A DNA stretch of 18,207 bases from assembly GCA_002725175.2 (NCBI GenBank), contig PBQX02000015.1, positions 1-18,207 of the forward strand, in the 5' to 3' direction. Of this stretch, positions 1 to 7,521 are shown in pieces. The first letter of the stretch is position 1; every line of letters begins with the position of its first letter. The translations under genes were made by a program, and so were the position numbers. The DNA is from CACKLF01 sp002725175 (GTDB taxonomy: Bacteria > Pseudomonadota > Alphaproteobacteria > Rhodobacterales > Rhodobacteraceae). Under the pieces are notes generated by a model that saw nothing but the letters and a program-made list of their open reading frames with translations, searched no databases and was not told the origin of the DNA.

Positions 1-2
1 AA

Positions 3-2426
3 AACAATGGTAATAGATCTAATTGTTTACGAAGCTATAGCTCGGGACGAAATGGTAATCGTTTTTGCCAATGGAAACCAGATAAAAATATGTGTAAAAC
101 AACTGGTGAAAGATGTAATGTTGCGTCGCCTCCGCCGCCGCCTCCACCTCCACCGCCGCCACCGCCTCCGCCTAAGGCAAATAATGCTAATGGTGAACAA
201 TGTACATCAAATTTGATTGGTAAATGTAGCATTGCAAATAATAATAAGTCATTGTGTCAAAATGCGCATATTATAAATACTAGTAATAATCGTTATCAGA
301 ATTGTGATTGGCGTGATAGCGATAAACGCTGTACCAGTGGTCAATACTGTAATAAAAGTGAGTCCATCAACAGTCCTCCAAAATGGAAGGCAAGGGGGGG
401 TGTAGAAAATAATGCTATATGTGTTACCACTGATGGTAAAACACAGGGAGGGTTACGTAAAGGCCACCTAGGTATTTCAAATATAATGAATATGAATAAG
501 GATCAGATTAGAAACGCGTGTATAAACTACGCGAACAGTAGATATGGGAAGGACGGATATAGTGCAATTACAGTACATCCAACTGGCGATTGGTGGTCAA
601 GAGGCTGTGATATACATCATGGTCAGTCTGATAAAATAAATACATCACATTATTCCGGTAAACATTGCTCTTTTAATTCTAATTATAAAGGAGGTGCTGT
701 TAAAGGTTGTACTAATTTCCAAGCCGAAAATTATAATAATAAGGCAAATCACGATGATGGAAGTTGTATTATTAAGGGATGTACTGTTAAAACACCTATT
801 AGAGCAACAAATTATAATAGTAGAGCTACACACGACGACGGTAGTTGTATAATCAAGGGATGTACAAATCCGCAGGCCGCGAATTATGCAAAAACAGCAA
901 ACACTGATGATGGTACTTGTCAAATTGGTGGATGCACTGATTCAAAAGCTAAAAATATGAACAAACATGCAACTTTTGATGATGGTTCTTGTAAATATAT
1001 TAAATATGGTTGCATGGAATCGGGAGCCGAAAATTATGATCCCAGTGTAGAGAAATCAGACGGTTCATGTACATGGCCTCCTCCACCACCTCCAAATTAT
1101 TATTCGGTTGGCACATGTGGAATACAATATGACTCGGGTATGTGTGTAAAGAGTAATGGAGAAGGCCATGTACATGGCCTTCATAAACTAGATGACGTTG
1201 ATAAGGGAACAAGTAATTCTGAAAGAAACATGGAATGTTATAAAAGAGCAAGACTCGAACACGGTGCAAACTTAAAAGGCGTACAAGTGTCTTCGGGTAG
1301 GGAAGGTTCTTCTAAAAATGGATGTTATGCATACACAAAAAATATATCTAAAGGAAATAAAGCATCCGGAGAAATATGTCATGTTATAGGAAAACACAAA
1401 ATGACATGTGATATTGATATTAATCCTGAAGAATGTGACGCTATGTTAGAAAGAAAGAAACTTCTTAATATCGAATTGAGTAATCTTAATAAAAAATTGG
1501 AAGAAACAAATAAGGATTTAGACAAAAATGTTACACAAATGACAAATGAACTCCTGAATAGATACGGTCAAGTCACCGCAGACGCATTTAAACAAAGTGA
1601 AAATAAAATTATAATAGATGAACAAAATGAATTAAAAGGTAGATTAGATTTAATTGACCTTTCTCATGACTCTGTGGATTCCACTGGTCAAGATCCTTAC
1701 AGTTCAAAATGTAAAAACGAAACGGCAATTGGACTTATAGAAGCAACCAATAAAGAATTAGAATTAAAAAAGAATAATGAAATACAAAGATTTTCGTCTG
1801 AAACTAAAAAACGTAAAATTTCTAGACTAAAAATTATGGGTTTACGAACTGCTTCCGAACTCAAAGAAAAGGAACACAATTTAAAAATATCAAACCAAGA
1901 AGAGAGCAATAGAAAAGAACGTGAAGCCTTGGAAAATGAGCTTCAAGCAAGAATCGATCTCGAAAATATTAGAGCTAAAAAATTAAAACAAGAGCAAGAA
2001 CTAGCATTTAAGAAAATGCAACTTGCAAAACAACAAGAAATTTCTAGATTGAAGGATTTAAAGGCCGCCAAAGATTATGAACATAAACAAAAAACTATAG
2101 AATTAGCAAAATCAAGAGCAGATGCTATTAAACAAGCAAAACTGTTAGCTAAAACAAAACAACAGAGAGATGCTATGGATGCCGCATTGAAAGATGAATT
2201 GAAAAATGTAGCGAATATGGAACAATTAATAAAAGAAACAAGAGCTAGACAATTGAAGGAGCGAGTCGCACTAAAATTAAAGATAGATAATATGTTTAGA
2301 GACCTTGAGGAATGTAATCGCGCGTTGGACGATACTATTAATACATTAACAGACGTAGAAAGAAACGTCGCGGAATGTTCATTATTTGTAAGACAAATGC
2401 AAAGATTAGAACCTACATTAATTTAA
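3..2426 (+). CDS. Cysteine-rich surface-type protein with DDGSC repeats and coiled coil (5' end outside window)
   Basis: The reading frame is already open at the first bases of the window, so the start lies upstream; the first in-window ATG at 90 is probably internal. Order of parts: a cysteine-containing N-terminal stretch; a run of 15 prolines (129-173); a Cys/Trp/Gly-rich region (about 180-700); five repeats of the form GCTxxxAxNYxxxAxxDDGSC (705-1076); a second short polyproline run (about 1077-1094); another Cys-containing segment; and a long charged coiled coil rich in Lys, Glu and Gln (about 1435-2390). DDGSC repeats are known from secreted or surface proteins of Bacteroidetes and other marine microbes. 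The make-up suggests a fibre-like or structural virion protein, which is inference. No membrane segment is visible in the part present. Its 3' end overlaps the convergent gene at 2418 by nine bases. Confidence 0.85.
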   Translation, partial: NNGNRSNCLRSYSSGRNGNRFCQWKPDKNMCKTTGERCNVASPPPPPPPPPPPPPPPKANNANGEQCTSNLIGKCSIANNNKSLCQNAHIINTSNNRYQNCDWRDSDKRCTSGQYCNKSESINSPPKWKARGGVENNAICVTTDGKTQGGLRKGHLGISNIMNMNKDQIRNACINYANSRYGKDGYSAITVHPTGDWWSRGCDIHHGQSDKINTSHYSGKHCSFNSNYKGGAVKGCTNFQAENYNNKANHDDGSCIIKGCTVKTPIRATNYNSRATHDDGSCIIKGCTNPQAANYAKTANTDDGTCQIGGCTDSKAKNMNKHATFDDGSCKYIKYGCMESGAENYDPSVEKSDGSCTWPPPPPPNYYSVGTCGIQYDSGMCVKSNGEGHVHGLHKLDDVDKGTSNSERNMECYKRARLEHGANLKGVQVSSGREGSSKNGCYAYTKNISKGNKASGEICHVIGKHKMTCDIDINPEECDAMLERKKLLNIELSNLNKKLEETNKDLDKNVTQMTNELLNRYGQVTADAFKQSENKIIIDEQNELKGRLDLIDLSHDSVDSTGQDPYSSKCKNETAIGLIEATNKELELKKNNEIQRFSSETKKRKISRLKIMGLRTASELKEKEHNLKISNQEESNRKEREALENELQARIDLENIRAKKLKQEQELAFKKMQLAKQQEISRLKDLKAAKDYEHKQKTIELAKSRADAIKQAKLLAKTKQQRDAMDAALKDELKNVANMEQLIKETRARQLKERVALKLKIDNMFRDLEECNRALDDTINTLTDVERNVAECSLFVRQMQRLEPTLI
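129..173 (+). repeat. Polyproline-encoding CCN microsatellite
   Basis: Fifteen consecutive proline codons (CCT, CCG, CCA mixed) lie within the large surface-type gene. The stretch is far more GC-rich than its surroundings. Polyproline commonly acts as a stiff spacer between domains. Codon mixing argues against recent slippage of a single unit. Confidence 0.8.
705..1076 (+). repeat. Five tandem GCT...DDGSC protein repeats
   Basis: Repeat starts are at 705, 777, 858, 930 and 1008, giving units of 24, 27, 24, 26 and about 23 residues. Each unit begins Gly-Cys-(Thr/Met), carries an Asn-Tyr or Asn-Met core and ends in (D/S)DG(S/T)C. Two cysteines per unit suggest one disulphide each, and the acidic DDG could bind calcium; both are inferences. 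Third-base differences between units show that the duplications are old. Confidence 0.8.
1161..1182. repeat. Perfect 22-bp palindrome inside the coding region
   Basis: The half-site GAAGGCCATGT at 1161-1171 is followed directly by its exact reverse complement at 1172-1182, with no loop. It encodes a His-Val-His-containing segment between the DDGSC repeats and the coiled coil. A perfect 22-bp palindrome is not expected by chance in 18 kb. It contains GGCC, CATG and GTAC subsites. Confidence 0.9.
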
Positions 2427-2828
2427 TTCGAATAATTCTCTATTATTCCAATTATGTCCAAAACGCACTACTTCGCCAGTATTATAAATCTTATCAATAA
2501 ATCGCGATAAATGTCTACAATAACACAAACATGGTTCCTTAGCGCAAGCTGTGGCCATACCGCACCCAGTATGACGAAAACAGCATTTACAACATTTTAA
2601 TACGTTTAAAAAATGTTCTGGATCAACAATGTGTTTTTTTAAAAGTTTTTCAAAATTCCAGTCTCCATTTTCATGTATTTGTTCATCAAATTCTTCCAAT
2701 ATTCTCATATAACGTTTGTGTATTCCAGCTCTGGGAATTTTTTCTAATGATTTATTGTATTTGTATCTATGAGTCGCATTAAATTCAAAAATATAATTCT
2801 GCAAATCTATTGGTAACTCGTAAAACAT
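2418..2828 (-). CDS. Small cysteine-cluster protein with F-box-like N terminus
   Basis: A 136-residue protein. The N terminus (LPIDLQNYIFEF, then HRYKYNKSL) resembles the short F-box-like leader common in giant-virus proteins. The middle and end carry a cysteine cluster, KCCKCCFRH, later C-x-C-x-CRHLSRF, which would suit zinc binding. The same layout (a KC..C..H block, then C.C.C.HFSR) occurs in the three genes at 11630-14137, so this looks like a dispersed member of the same family. The F-box reading would imply recruitment of substrates to an SCF ubiquitin ligase, but the match is weak. The stop overlaps the end of the convergent upstream gene. Confidence 0.75.
   Translation of the reverse strand: MFYELPIDLQNYIFEFNATHRYKYNKSLEKIPRAGIHKRYMRILEEFDEQIHENGDWNFEKLLKKHIVDPEHFLNVLKCCKCCFRHTGCGMATACAKEPCLCYCRHLSRFIDKIYNTGEVVRFGHNWNNRELFELN
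2425..2453. terminator. Hairpin at convergent gene ends
   Basis: A 7-bp stem (GAATAAT at 2430-2436, ATTATTC at 2442-2448) has a five-base loop and is extended by AATT pairs beyond one C-C mismatch. It starts inside the stop codon of the + strand surface-type gene and lies in the last codons of the - strand gene. Mimivirus transcripts are polyadenylated at such hairpins. Confidence 0.5.
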
Positions 2829-2874
2829 ATTTGATTTGTTAGAATAATTATAAAAATATTGTATATTATTGATA

Positions 2875-3264
2875 TCAAGCGCACCATTCGCTTTTAAGTA
2901 AATTTATTTTAGTATCCTCTATACAATCCGGATCGTAAAAATTTCTGAGTAAATTAGTTAATTGTTCTTCTATATTTGTATTTGTAATATCTATTCGTGT
3001 TTTTTCGGACTTTGTTGTATACGAGAAATCTGTCAAATGTTTGTTGCTATTTAATATTTTATGAGACCAACCCTTTCCCCAGATTAAAATTGTTTTTGTT
3101 CCTAAACAATTCCAACTTTTCATATATATTTTTGTCTTTGTTTCTTCTATCTTCTGCTCGAAAAAGCCCCTCGCTTGCGAATTTAACATTAACAGTTTTG
3201 TTAAAATTTCAATATTTGAATAATCATCGAATATTGGCGCACTTACAATATCAAAAAATGACAT
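2875..3264 (-). CDS. Hypothetical protein, 129 residues
   Basis: I do not recognise this protein. It has mixed charge, several tryptophans (SWNC, LIWGKGWSH) and no membrane segment, signal peptide or metal cluster; a glycine/tryptophan-rich middle is the only distinctive feature. The ATG lies two bases after the stop codon of the U-box helicase gene on the same strand, too close for a normal separate promoter. Translation could follow by termination-reinitiation, or the promoter may lie inside the helicase gene. Reading continues without interruption to a TGA at 2877-2875. Confidence 0.65.
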   Translation of the reverse strand: MSFFDIVSAPIFDDYSNIEILTKLLMLNSQARGFFEQKIEETKTKIYMKSWNCLGTKTILIWGKGWSHKILNSNKHLTDFSYTTKSEKTRIDITNTNIEEQLTNLLRNFYDPDCIEDTKINLLKSEWCA

Positions 3265-3266
3265 TA

Positions 3267-5369
3267 TTATCTATAATGACATTCTTTATAACGGGCCAAA
3301 CATCGAAGACTACCGTTTGACGATTTTAAACAATTTTGTCTATTTCCAAATATTATTAGTTTCTCTCTGGCTCTTGAAACTAAAACACATGTCCTTTTTT
3401 TTGTAAGAAAAGATGTAGGAACAGATTTTACAAGAGATACGATAACAATCTCAGCTTCATGACCCTGAACAGAATCGAGTGTCATAATGCTTACATTGAA
3501 GTAATATTGGTCGAACGTTTTTACTAATAATTCACATTGACTTCTATAAGGTGAAACTATAAGTATATGTTGACCTAATGGATATTTAGAGACAAGTTTC
3601 AAAATATTGTTAGCTTCTTTCATATTTTGTTCTTCTTCCACTCCAAAACTGTGATTCCACGATATAGCTTCATTTGTAATTCGTGTATGTCCTAGTATCA
3701 GTGGCAACTCTTTGTAATATTGTTTATTCAGTATTTTCATTATGTCATTTGGTAAACGGTATTGTTCACGAAATTGTATTGATTTACATTTCTTTTTCGC
3801 AAAATCCAAAAAGGATTCCTTTTCTTGATTTGGATTATTGTGATCCGGCCAATATGGTGGTAATTGTTTTGAATCACCAATTAATATCATGTTTTCTAAA
3901 AAACCACCAATATCATTCGCAATATGTTCTAAATAAAGTCCTTGCCAGGAAAGCATCGTTGACGATTCATCAACAATTATAGTTAATGTAATATCATCTT
4001 TATCTTTAAGAAAATTTAACACCTGATGCAAAGAACCGAACGTTACTAAAATAATACTACATTGTATCAAATAATCATTGCTTGCATCACTAACTATCTG
4101 TTCATGATTTTTCCTTAATTCAGAAATTTGTTTATTTAACTCACTAATTTCACTCAAAATATTATTAATATTCTTTATTTTATCCAAACGAATTCTCGAA
4201 TTTGAGAGGTCACTTTTCAGAAGGTCCTCAACACAACCAAGGTTCTTGACTGATAAGGTTTTGTGAATATTTCTCGGAATAATGTTGTAAGTAGTTCTTT
4301 TTAACTTACGTATTCTTTTGTCAATTTCACTTTCCAAATTTTTAATTACTTCTATATACTTAACTACATTTTTGTGATTTTCTACTTTATTTCCTACCAA
4401 GAATTTTTCAGTAGTTTCCCCAATATTATCTGAACCAAATGATATAATTTTTTCATTTATATCATCATCTTTTAATTTCTCAGCTACAGCATCAACACCA
4501 CGATTTTTCTCAGATACTACAATTGTGTAATGATTTTTTCCTTTGAAACATTTTTCAAAAAATCTTAAAAGACTCGTAATAACCGTTGTCTTACCAGTTC
4601 CAGGTGGACCTTCAATTACTTGTATTTTACACATATTTTCCTTTAAAAAAACACTTCTTTGACAATTATTTAAAGGTTCAGTTATATCCGTATCCGGTTC
4701 AGTATCCAATTCCAACTGAGTGTTGTCTTCTAAACCTAACAAAACACGCAGTGGTGCGGTCACTATTTCTTCAGCACAAATTTCTCTCAACCATTTTTGT
4801 ACATGAAATTCTTTAGTGAAGGAACTGAATCGACTAATTACAACTTTACCATTTTTTTCACATAATTCATTAATTCTATTATCACCAAATATCTTTAATC
4901 GACCATTACCAACAAGCTTTGTCTTGTAAAATTTTGAAGAACCATCTATATAAAAATACATTGCACACGCATTATATTGAATTGATTTCAACAATTTTTC
5001 TGGTAACACCATTTCTTCGTTTTTTTTATTTTTAGCATAACAACCCCATGTATCATCACTATTAATTTTCAGATATATTTCTATATCTTCTGGTGTTTTT
5101 TCAAAACTATGACTTTGCTTTTTTAAATTTATATGTTCATCTAACTCGTCTCGAATATAATTCAAAACTCTTTCAGCAATTTCTTCCTTTGATTCTAAAT
5201 AATCATTTCCAAAGATTAGCGTTTTACCATCCATAGGTTCTCCCGTTACCGGCGATTTTTTATATTTCCTGATATATTTTAATAATGCACTTCTTTCATA
5301 TGTAATACCATCTGGTGCGATTACAGCCTCTTTTATCTCTTTCTTCGTAATAGGGCACTCAACGCTCAT
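3267..5369 (-). CDS. U-box / superfamily 1 (UPF1-like) helicase fusion protein
   Basis: A 700-residue protein. Residues 1-70 form a U-box (ECPITKKEI, PDGITYERSALLKYI, SPVTGEP), the E2-binding fold of some ubiquitin ligases. Residues about 235-680 are a UPF1/SMUBP2-type helicase core: Walker A GPPGTGKTT (254-262), Walker B DESS (467-470), GDSKQLPP (498-505), REQYRLP (534-540), SPYRSQ (606-611), QGHE (635-638) and VSRAR (664-668). All catalytic motifs look intact, so ATPase and nucleic-acid translocase activity is likely. A Lys/Glu-rich helical insertion (about 330-425) lies between the first two motifs. DESS is a variant of the usual DEAQ or DEAS box. U-box and helicase in one chain is unusual. 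The role could be RNA surveillance evasion or protein turnover on RNA. Confidence 0.92.
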   Translation of the reverse strand: MSVECPITKKEIKEAVIAPDGITYERSALLKYIRKYKKSPVTGEPMDGKTLIFGNDYLESKEEIAERVLNYIRDELDEHINLKKQSHSFEKTPEDIEIYLKINSDDTWGCYAKNKKNEEMVLPEKLLKSIQYNACAMYFYIDGSSKFYKTKLVGNGRLKIFGDNRINELCEKNGKVVISRFSSFTKEFHVQKWLREICAEEIVTAPLRVLLGLEDNTQLELDTEPDTDITEPLNNCQRSVFLKENMCKIQVIEGPPGTGKTTVITSLLRFFEKCFKGKNHYTIVVSEKNRGVDAVAEKLKDDDINEKIISFGSDNIGETTEKFLVGNKVENHKNVVKYIEVIKNLESEIDKRIRKLKRTTYNIIPRNIHKTLSVKNLGCVEDLLKSDLSNSRIRLDKIKNINNILSEISELNKQISELRKNHEQIVSDASNDYLIQCSIILVTFGSLHQVLNFLKDKDDITLTIIVDESSTMLSWQGLYLEHIANDIGGFLENMILIGDSKQLPPYWPDHNNPNQEKESFLDFAKKKCKSIQFREQYRLPNDIMKILNKQYYKELPLILGHTRITNEAISWNHSFGVEEEQNMKEANNILKLVSKYPLGQHILIVSPYRSQCELLVKTFDQYYFNVSIMTLDSVQGHEAEIVIVSLVKSVPTSFLTKKRTCVLVSRAREKLIIFGNRQNCLKSSNGSLRCLARYKECHYR

Positions 5370-5474
5370 GAGTGAATAATCCTATTATATTGTTATAGTG
5401 ATATTTATTTATACCTTATTAGATAAGCTCGCCCTCGAAGGACCATACCATTTTTTTTTCTTCTATATATTTAA
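5370..5474. promoter_or_regulatory. Divergent intergenic region with TCTATATA box
   Basis: A short AT-rich gap separates the helicase gene (-) from the membrane protein gene (+) and must hold promoters for both. TCTATATA at 5462-5469 sits six bases before the + strand ATG. A T-run precedes it. A similar TCTATA element precedes several other genes in the window. Confidence 0.35.
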
Positions 5475-5822
5475 ATGACGGTTTCAAAAAATACAATATT
5501 TATTCTAGATTTTGTTCATTATTTACATTACTTTTTGTTTTTTTCTTATATAGCACTTCGATTAAGTATTCGTTTAAAAGCAGACAAAAGAGCACAAGAA
5601 TACGTTCAACTTGTTGATTTATTTTTTAAGTTTTGTATTGGTTTATTATTAATTGCTATGTCATTTCCAGTTATTTTTATAGATGTAGCAGAGCCAGAAT
5701 ACAAGGATGGGATTATTAGAGTTATGTGGATTGGCGGCTTTATTGTTTTATCAACAATTAAGTTTAATGATGTACGGTTTGCTATTGATACAATTGAGAG
5801 TATTTACACAAAATATTCCTAA
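5475..5822 (+). CDS. Small multi-pass membrane protein
   Basis: A 115-residue protein with about three hydrophobic helices: residues about 7-30 (FILDFVHYLHYFLFFSYIAL), 49-70 (FFKFCIGLLLIAMSFPVIFI) and a weaker one at 82-95. Charged loops lie between them. No known family is recognised. The next reading frame (to 6231) also encodes membrane helices and overlaps or follows immediately, so these could be one protein split by a frameshift near the A-run at about 5822, or two neighbouring membrane proteins. Confidence 0.7.
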   Translation: MTVSKNTIFILDFVHYLHYFLFFSYIALRLSIRLKADKRAQEYVQLVDLFFKFCIGLLLIAMSFPVIFIDVAEPEYKDGIIRVMWIGGFIVLSTIKFNDVRFAIDTIESIYTKYS

Positions 5823-5880
5823 AAATAGATATCCCAAAATTAAAAATAATATAAGAAATATTGGATATATTACGTATAAG

Positions 5881-6231
5881 ATGTATTATTCATCATATAT
5901 TTTATTACTACTAGCAAATTACAATAGCGCCTTTGTTAAATACCATAAACAACCAATCCTGCGCCATGCACAAGACTGTGGCCGCGGTGTCCGCCTCATA
6001 GGCCACGCTGGTGGCAACAGCACCGCTATTAAGTCCGATGATGCTGAAAAAGAACCAGATATTATTGAAAAATATTCGGATTGGTTTGGCTGGTTTCCTA
6101 AAGAACAAAAATGGAAAAGTGTACGATTTACATTTTATTCGATTGCTGCCGGATATACACTTGCGGAATCATTTCAAGTATTAAATGAATGGTTAACACA
6201 TAAACCTATTAACGATTTCTTTGATAAATAA
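5881..6231 (+). CDS. Small membrane protein carrying a GC-rich insert
   Basis: I chose the ATG at 5881 (116 residues) because it lies after the stop of the previous gene; the frame is open upstream to 5707, where it overlaps that gene. Hydrophobic stretches lie near the N terminus (SSYILLLLANY) and around residues 83-100 (FTFYSIAAGYTLAESFQVL), with DWFGWFP between. Residues about 27-52 are encoded by a GC-rich patch (5959-6035) that looks foreign to this AT-rich gene. Function unknown. The RING finger gene follows after six bases on the same strand. It may be the second half of the preceding membrane protein. Confidence 0.55.
   Translation: MYYSSYILLLLANYNSAFVKYHKQPILRHAQDCGRGVRLIGHAGGNSTAIKSDDAEKEPDIIEKYSDWFGWFPKEQKWKSVRFTFYSIAAGYTLAESFQVLNEWLTHKPINDFFDK
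5959..6035. repeat. GC-rich, palindrome-rich in-frame patch A
   Basis: A GC-rich block lies within a gene otherwise made of AT-rich codons. GTGGCC (5978-5983) pairs with GGCCAC (6001-6006); inside it GCGG (5984-5987) pairs with CCGC (5991-5994). A second stem GCCAC/GTGGC lies at 6002-6015, and GCGGTG pairs with CACCGC at 6021-6026. The reading frame passes through without a stop. Confidence 0.6.
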
Positions 6232-6237
6232 ATATTA

Positions 6238-6543
6238 ATGAAGATTGCAAATAGATATGAAGCAAATGAGAGAGCTTTGACTCGGCAGCGGAGTTTATTG
6301 AAATTTTTGTGCACTTTAGATGATGACAAATGTAATTTGGATTCAAAACCGGATTTTAGGAATGTTATCATTAATCTAGGATTAAAGGTATTATATAAAT
6401 CACACTGTGACATTTGTGGTAATGACGATGCCGTTGTTGTATTTCACAATTGTTGTCATTTTCTTTGTTCTGTGTGTAATAAATCAGATATTACTGAAAT
6501 ATGTCCTCTCTGTAACATCCCAAGTAAGGCGATTAAGATTTAG
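6238..6543 (+). CDS. RING finger protein (probable E3 ubiquitin ligase)
   Basis: A 101-residue protein with a C3HC4 RING at its C terminus: C57-x2-C60, C72-x-H74, C77-x2-C80, C89-x2-C92. All eight zinc ligands are present and correctly spaced, ending in the usual C-P-L-C. The first 50 residues are charged and helical, with no recognised fold. RING proteins of this size are common in giant viruses and usually bridge an E2 enzyme to a target. It is closely packed behind the small membrane protein gene on the same strand. Its TAG overlaps the TAA of the convergent gene at 6540. Confidence 0.85.
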   Translation: MKIANRYEANERALTRQRSLLKFLCTLDDDKCNLDSKPDFRNVIINLGLKVLYKSHCDICGNDDAVVVFHNCCHFLCSVCNKSDITEICPLCNIPSKAIKI

Positions 6544-6564
6544 GAACTTGAGTTACTACTAAAT
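6538..6564. terminator. Hairpin at overlapping convergent stops
   Basis: ATTTAG (6538-6543) pairs with CTAAAT (6559-6564), with an inner AACT/AGTT stem. The structure includes the stop codons of both convergent genes, which overlap by four bases. It is a candidate 3' processing signal. Confidence 0.4.
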
Positions 6565-7424
6565 GTCAGTAAATTTGTTCTTCTTAAATTTTTAAGTGCT
6601 CTGTGGATATCTTCGTAAGAAATTCCAAGACTAATACCTTTTTGTTTAGGCATCGCTCGCGGCTCTGCGCGCTCGCGGACGCGCCTTAGTTTTGCGTTCT
6701 TCAATTCTTGGGCGCAAATGCGCGTCGCAACAGGCACTACTGCTGACGCCGCCGACCCGTCTAATATACCGATATCAACACCATCACATTTCATTTTTTG
6801 TTCAACAGCAGGTCGAGGTACACCTTTTTTAATCATATCTAAATATTTTGATTGTGGTTGTGATTTGAAAGCGAAACACTGTGGTGCAACAACTTTTTGA
6901 GGCCTAGTGCGTATTTGTAATATTTCAAACATTATTTTTCCATATAATCTGGTTTCATCATCAAATGGACTAATCAATCTAACGCAACTAATAGTGAATA
7001 TAAAATCTGATACATTATTTTTAATATCTTCATTTAGTTCTAATAAATTCTTCGTATCATCATACAATAAACATCCTTTAATAATAATTCCACTTAATGA
7101 TATAACAGGCCCACTATTTGGCAAATCCCAAACAATTTTTTTGATATATTTACTTTCTGTTTTCCTTGTTATTCTCTTTAATAATTTCTGAAACGATTTG
7201 GCAAAGTTTGAATTTATTTTTTCTTCTGTATTAAATTGAAAACAAATCCAATCTTTCTTAAAACTAACTATATTACATAAAGGAGATTGAAATAAAATTG
7301 TTTGTTCTGCTGCTTTGTATGATACTTTATGATATAAGCTGTGATAATTATTACCAGGAATACTACCTGATATAATTGGTTTTAAATTATCAATTTCTTG
7401 GAAATCAGATAAACTATAAATCAT
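6540..7424 (-). CDS. Protein with WASH-subunit-3 (CCDC53)-like motif and GC-rich insert
   Basis: A 294-residue protein. Residues 1-180 are a beta-rich region I do not recognise. Residues 192-217 (SKYLDMIKKGVPRPAVEQKM, then DGVD) match the conserved segment of the WASH complex subunit CCDC53/WASHC3, whose human form reads YLKMVQVGVP..AI..KM..EGLDP. Residues 263-283 (GISYEDIHRALKNLRRT) form a second helical motif. Between the two lies an Ala/Arg-rich stretch (about 217-257) encoded by a GC-rich patch. In the host, WASH drives actin on endosomes. The gene is divergent from Atg8 across a 97-base gap, so the two may be co-expressed. The motif call is from memory of the family. Confidence 0.7.
   Translation of the reverse strand: MIYSLSDFQEIDNLKPIISGSIPGNNYHSLYHKVSYKAAEQTILFQSPLCNIVSFKKDWICFQFNTEEKINSNFAKSFQKLLKRITRKTESKYIKKIVWDLPNSGPVISLSGIIIKGCLLYDDTKNLLELNEDIKNNVSDFIFTISCVRLISPFDDETRLYGKIMFEILQIRTRPQKVVAPQCFAFKSQPQSKYLDMIKKGVPRPAVEQKMKCDGVDIGILDGSAASAVVPVATRICAQELKNAKLRRVRERAEPRAMPKQKGISLGISYEDIHRALKNLRRTNLLTFSSNSSS
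6651..6775. repeat. GC-rich in-frame patch B with direct repeat
   Basis: A GC-rich block interrupts the AT-rich gene at 6540-7424. CGCTCGCGG occurs twice, at 6654-6662 and 6670-6678. It encodes an Ala/Arg-rich segment with no resemblance to the flanking protein and lies between two apparently conserved motifs, as an in-frame insertion would. Confidence 0.6.
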
Positions 7425-7521
7425 CTTTTATTTATTAATTTCTATATTTGTATTTCATTTTTGTCATAATTATACACTGCGTGTGAAATGTTCTATATTT
7501 ATTATAGACTATTATATAATA
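7425..7521. promoter_or_regulatory. Shared divergent promoter region of Atg8 and the CCDC53-like gene
   Basis: This AT-rich gap lies between two divergent start codons. TCTATATTT occurs at 7441-7449 and again at 7492-7500; the second copy is about 22 bases before the Atg8 ATG at 7522. Its position favours 7522 over the upstream in-frame ATG at 7483. Confidence 0.35.

Noticed and set aside
35..232. Glycine-run frame on the - strand
   Set aside because: It is the antisense of the polyproline run in the surface-type gene.
705..1076. CRISPR-like array
   Set aside because: The repeats are protein-level, diverged at third bases and lack unique spacers.
7483..7521. Upstream ATG for Atg8
   Set aside because: The added 13 residues are not Atg8-like, and a promoter-like TCTATATTT lies between the two ATGs.
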